From Viola odorata (lineage: Eukaryota; Streptophyta; Magnoliopsida; Malpighiales; Violaceae), in assembly GCA_963691705.1 (NCBI GenBank), contig OY829539.1:15736186-15800185 (forward strand): DNA of 64,000 bases, written 5' to 3'. The position numbers and the translations under genes were made by a program. Shown here piece by piece: positions 63,146-64,000 of the stretch. Position 1 is the stretch's first letter. Each line of letters starts with the position of its first letter. A model generated the notes under the pieces. The model ran no database searches. It worked only from the letters and a program-made list of their open reading frames with translations, and was not told the origin of the DNA.

Positions 63146-64000
63146 GGAATACCAAAAAATCGTGATATCCCAGCGAGTAACCAGATGGGAAATGCCTGGT
63201 GAAGTTGGCTGGTTGAGAATGTGATAGGACTGGTGTTGGCGATACCTCGACGTGGATACGCGAAGGCTCTCAACGATAACTAACGTTTGTTATTGTATGG
63301 TATTTTACTGACACTCTAAAGCAATAATTGAGAATGTGCAGGGACATCGTGGAAATAATGGGGAGATTGACGCCCGCGCAGGCGATTGTGTTGTGTGGCC
63401 TATCCTTGTGACAAGCTATGGTCAATGTTCTTATCATTTTGATCCGAGAAATACCTTCAAGAGAACGTATGTACTATATCTTCTTGATAGCTATTCCTGC
63501 GGAAAGGGATATGTCTGCATCTATATATATGGAATTCTTCGCCATTGATCAAGAATACCTACGATTAGCGCGGTATCGTTATAAAGATACTTATCCTGGA
63601 TGACATCTTATAGATTGAGGTATCTTTTCAATGAAGACGACAGCAGTGTTCAAGGCTGTAACGCCTGTAGAAAGATATTGTCGGCTTGAAGACATATACG
63701 GCTATAGCACCACGACTTCTTCTCTCGCGACAGCAAGTTATGTGCTACGCATCGTGGGTAATATTGATTATGATAAATTCACTCCTATGAGTTCTATTTC
63801 TGAAGCTATTTGCTAAGCGACATTGTTCTACCTCAACCTCGGCATGGAAATGTGCATGATTAAGTCATGTCGCGATATCTTGCATAATATCTGTTATCGG
63901 TATTTATGATTCTATGGACAACGATACGGTTATCTTGCTTCTGCTGAAATCCCATTATCTTGCTGTGTTATGATAACAGCCTTAAGCGACACGCATGCCT
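63146..64000 (+). other. Tat-3 3' region, no gene seen
   Basis: No ORF with a recognisable domain on either strand. By analogy with Tat-2 the antisense ORFs would begin further right. The frames at 63336-63548 and 63631-63816 have no match I know. Confidence 0.45.

Larger units (their letters stand above)
56105..64000 (+). mobile_element. Tat-3, Ty3/Gypsy Tat-lineage element, runs off the window
   Basis: 5' LTR, PBS, gag, protease, RT, dual RNase H, integrase and 3' tandem repeats, all in order on the plus strand. It is the most complete of the three Tat copies and shows what Tat-2 lost: gag and about 230 bp of the protease-RT region. It is inserted in the Athila-B ORF; CCCCA (56100-56104) is the candidate target site. 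Its antisense cassette and 3' LTR, if present, lie to the right. Confidence 0.9.

Overview
The window is a repeat-dense piece of a flowering-plant (probably eudicot) nuclear genome. The evidence is the mix of Ty1/Copia, Athila- and Tat-type Ty3/Gypsy, L1-type LINE, hAT and Stowaway-like elements, a plant Ycf45/SPD1-type gene fragment with short GT-AG introns, and an endogenous caulimovirid. I see no intact host gene. Nearly everything is mobile DNA in several nested layers, and every element carries breaks. Families are assigned from motifs and layout read directly, without database searches.

Layout, left to right. 1-618: PBS and 5' LTR of a minus-strand Tat element (Tat-1) inserted into a minus-strand Tnt1-like Copia element (Copia-1, 619-4082). 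4123-5031: 3' end of a LINE. 5492-6513: last three exons of a Ycf45/SPD1-like gene. 7030-7176: F-box fragment. 7261-10307: two Stowaway-like MITEs, a 478-bp DNA transposon and a 795-bp hAT derivative with a perfect 8-bp target duplication. 10308-12200: AT-rich sequence. 12200-15745: plus-strand Copia-2 with a minisatellite in its upstream promoter region and most of its RT deleted, fused directly to Athila-1 (15746 to about 25490). Athila-1 reads in one frame broken mainly by nonsense codons and carries an extra ORF in the env position.

25495-40218: Tat-2, which lacks its 5' LTR and gag. Its pol is followed by a roughly 100-bp tandem repeat block and then a cassette of antisense ORFs (30379-39492). 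Two of these ORFs have an apparent GT-AG intron at matching positions, and two have a TATA box on the antisense strand. A 2.4-kb non-coding LTR element (34300-36729) sits inside one of them. 40219-47002: an endogenous caulimovirid, minus strand, ordered CP zinc knuckle, MP-like region, RT/RNase H, distal ORF and promoter. A LINE with a 14-bp target duplication interrupts it, as does a repeat insertion containing a 200-N gap. 47003-50760: LTR fragments, including a 1759-bp tandem unit of LTR plus 3'-UTR. 50763-56104: minus-strand Athila-B with a solo LTR in its env-position ORF. 56105-64000: plus-strand Tat-3 inserted into Athila-B, running off the window.

The retroelement proteins would together make autonomous particles (gag, protease, RT/RNase H, integrase), but no copy here is intact. 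Insertion order can be read from the nesting. Examples are Copia-1 then Tat-1; the Stowaway MITE then hAT; the caulimovirid then its LINE; and the Athila-A repeats, then Athila-B, then (in either order) the solo LTR and Tat-3. The least explained structure is the spliced antisense ORF cassette of Tat-2.
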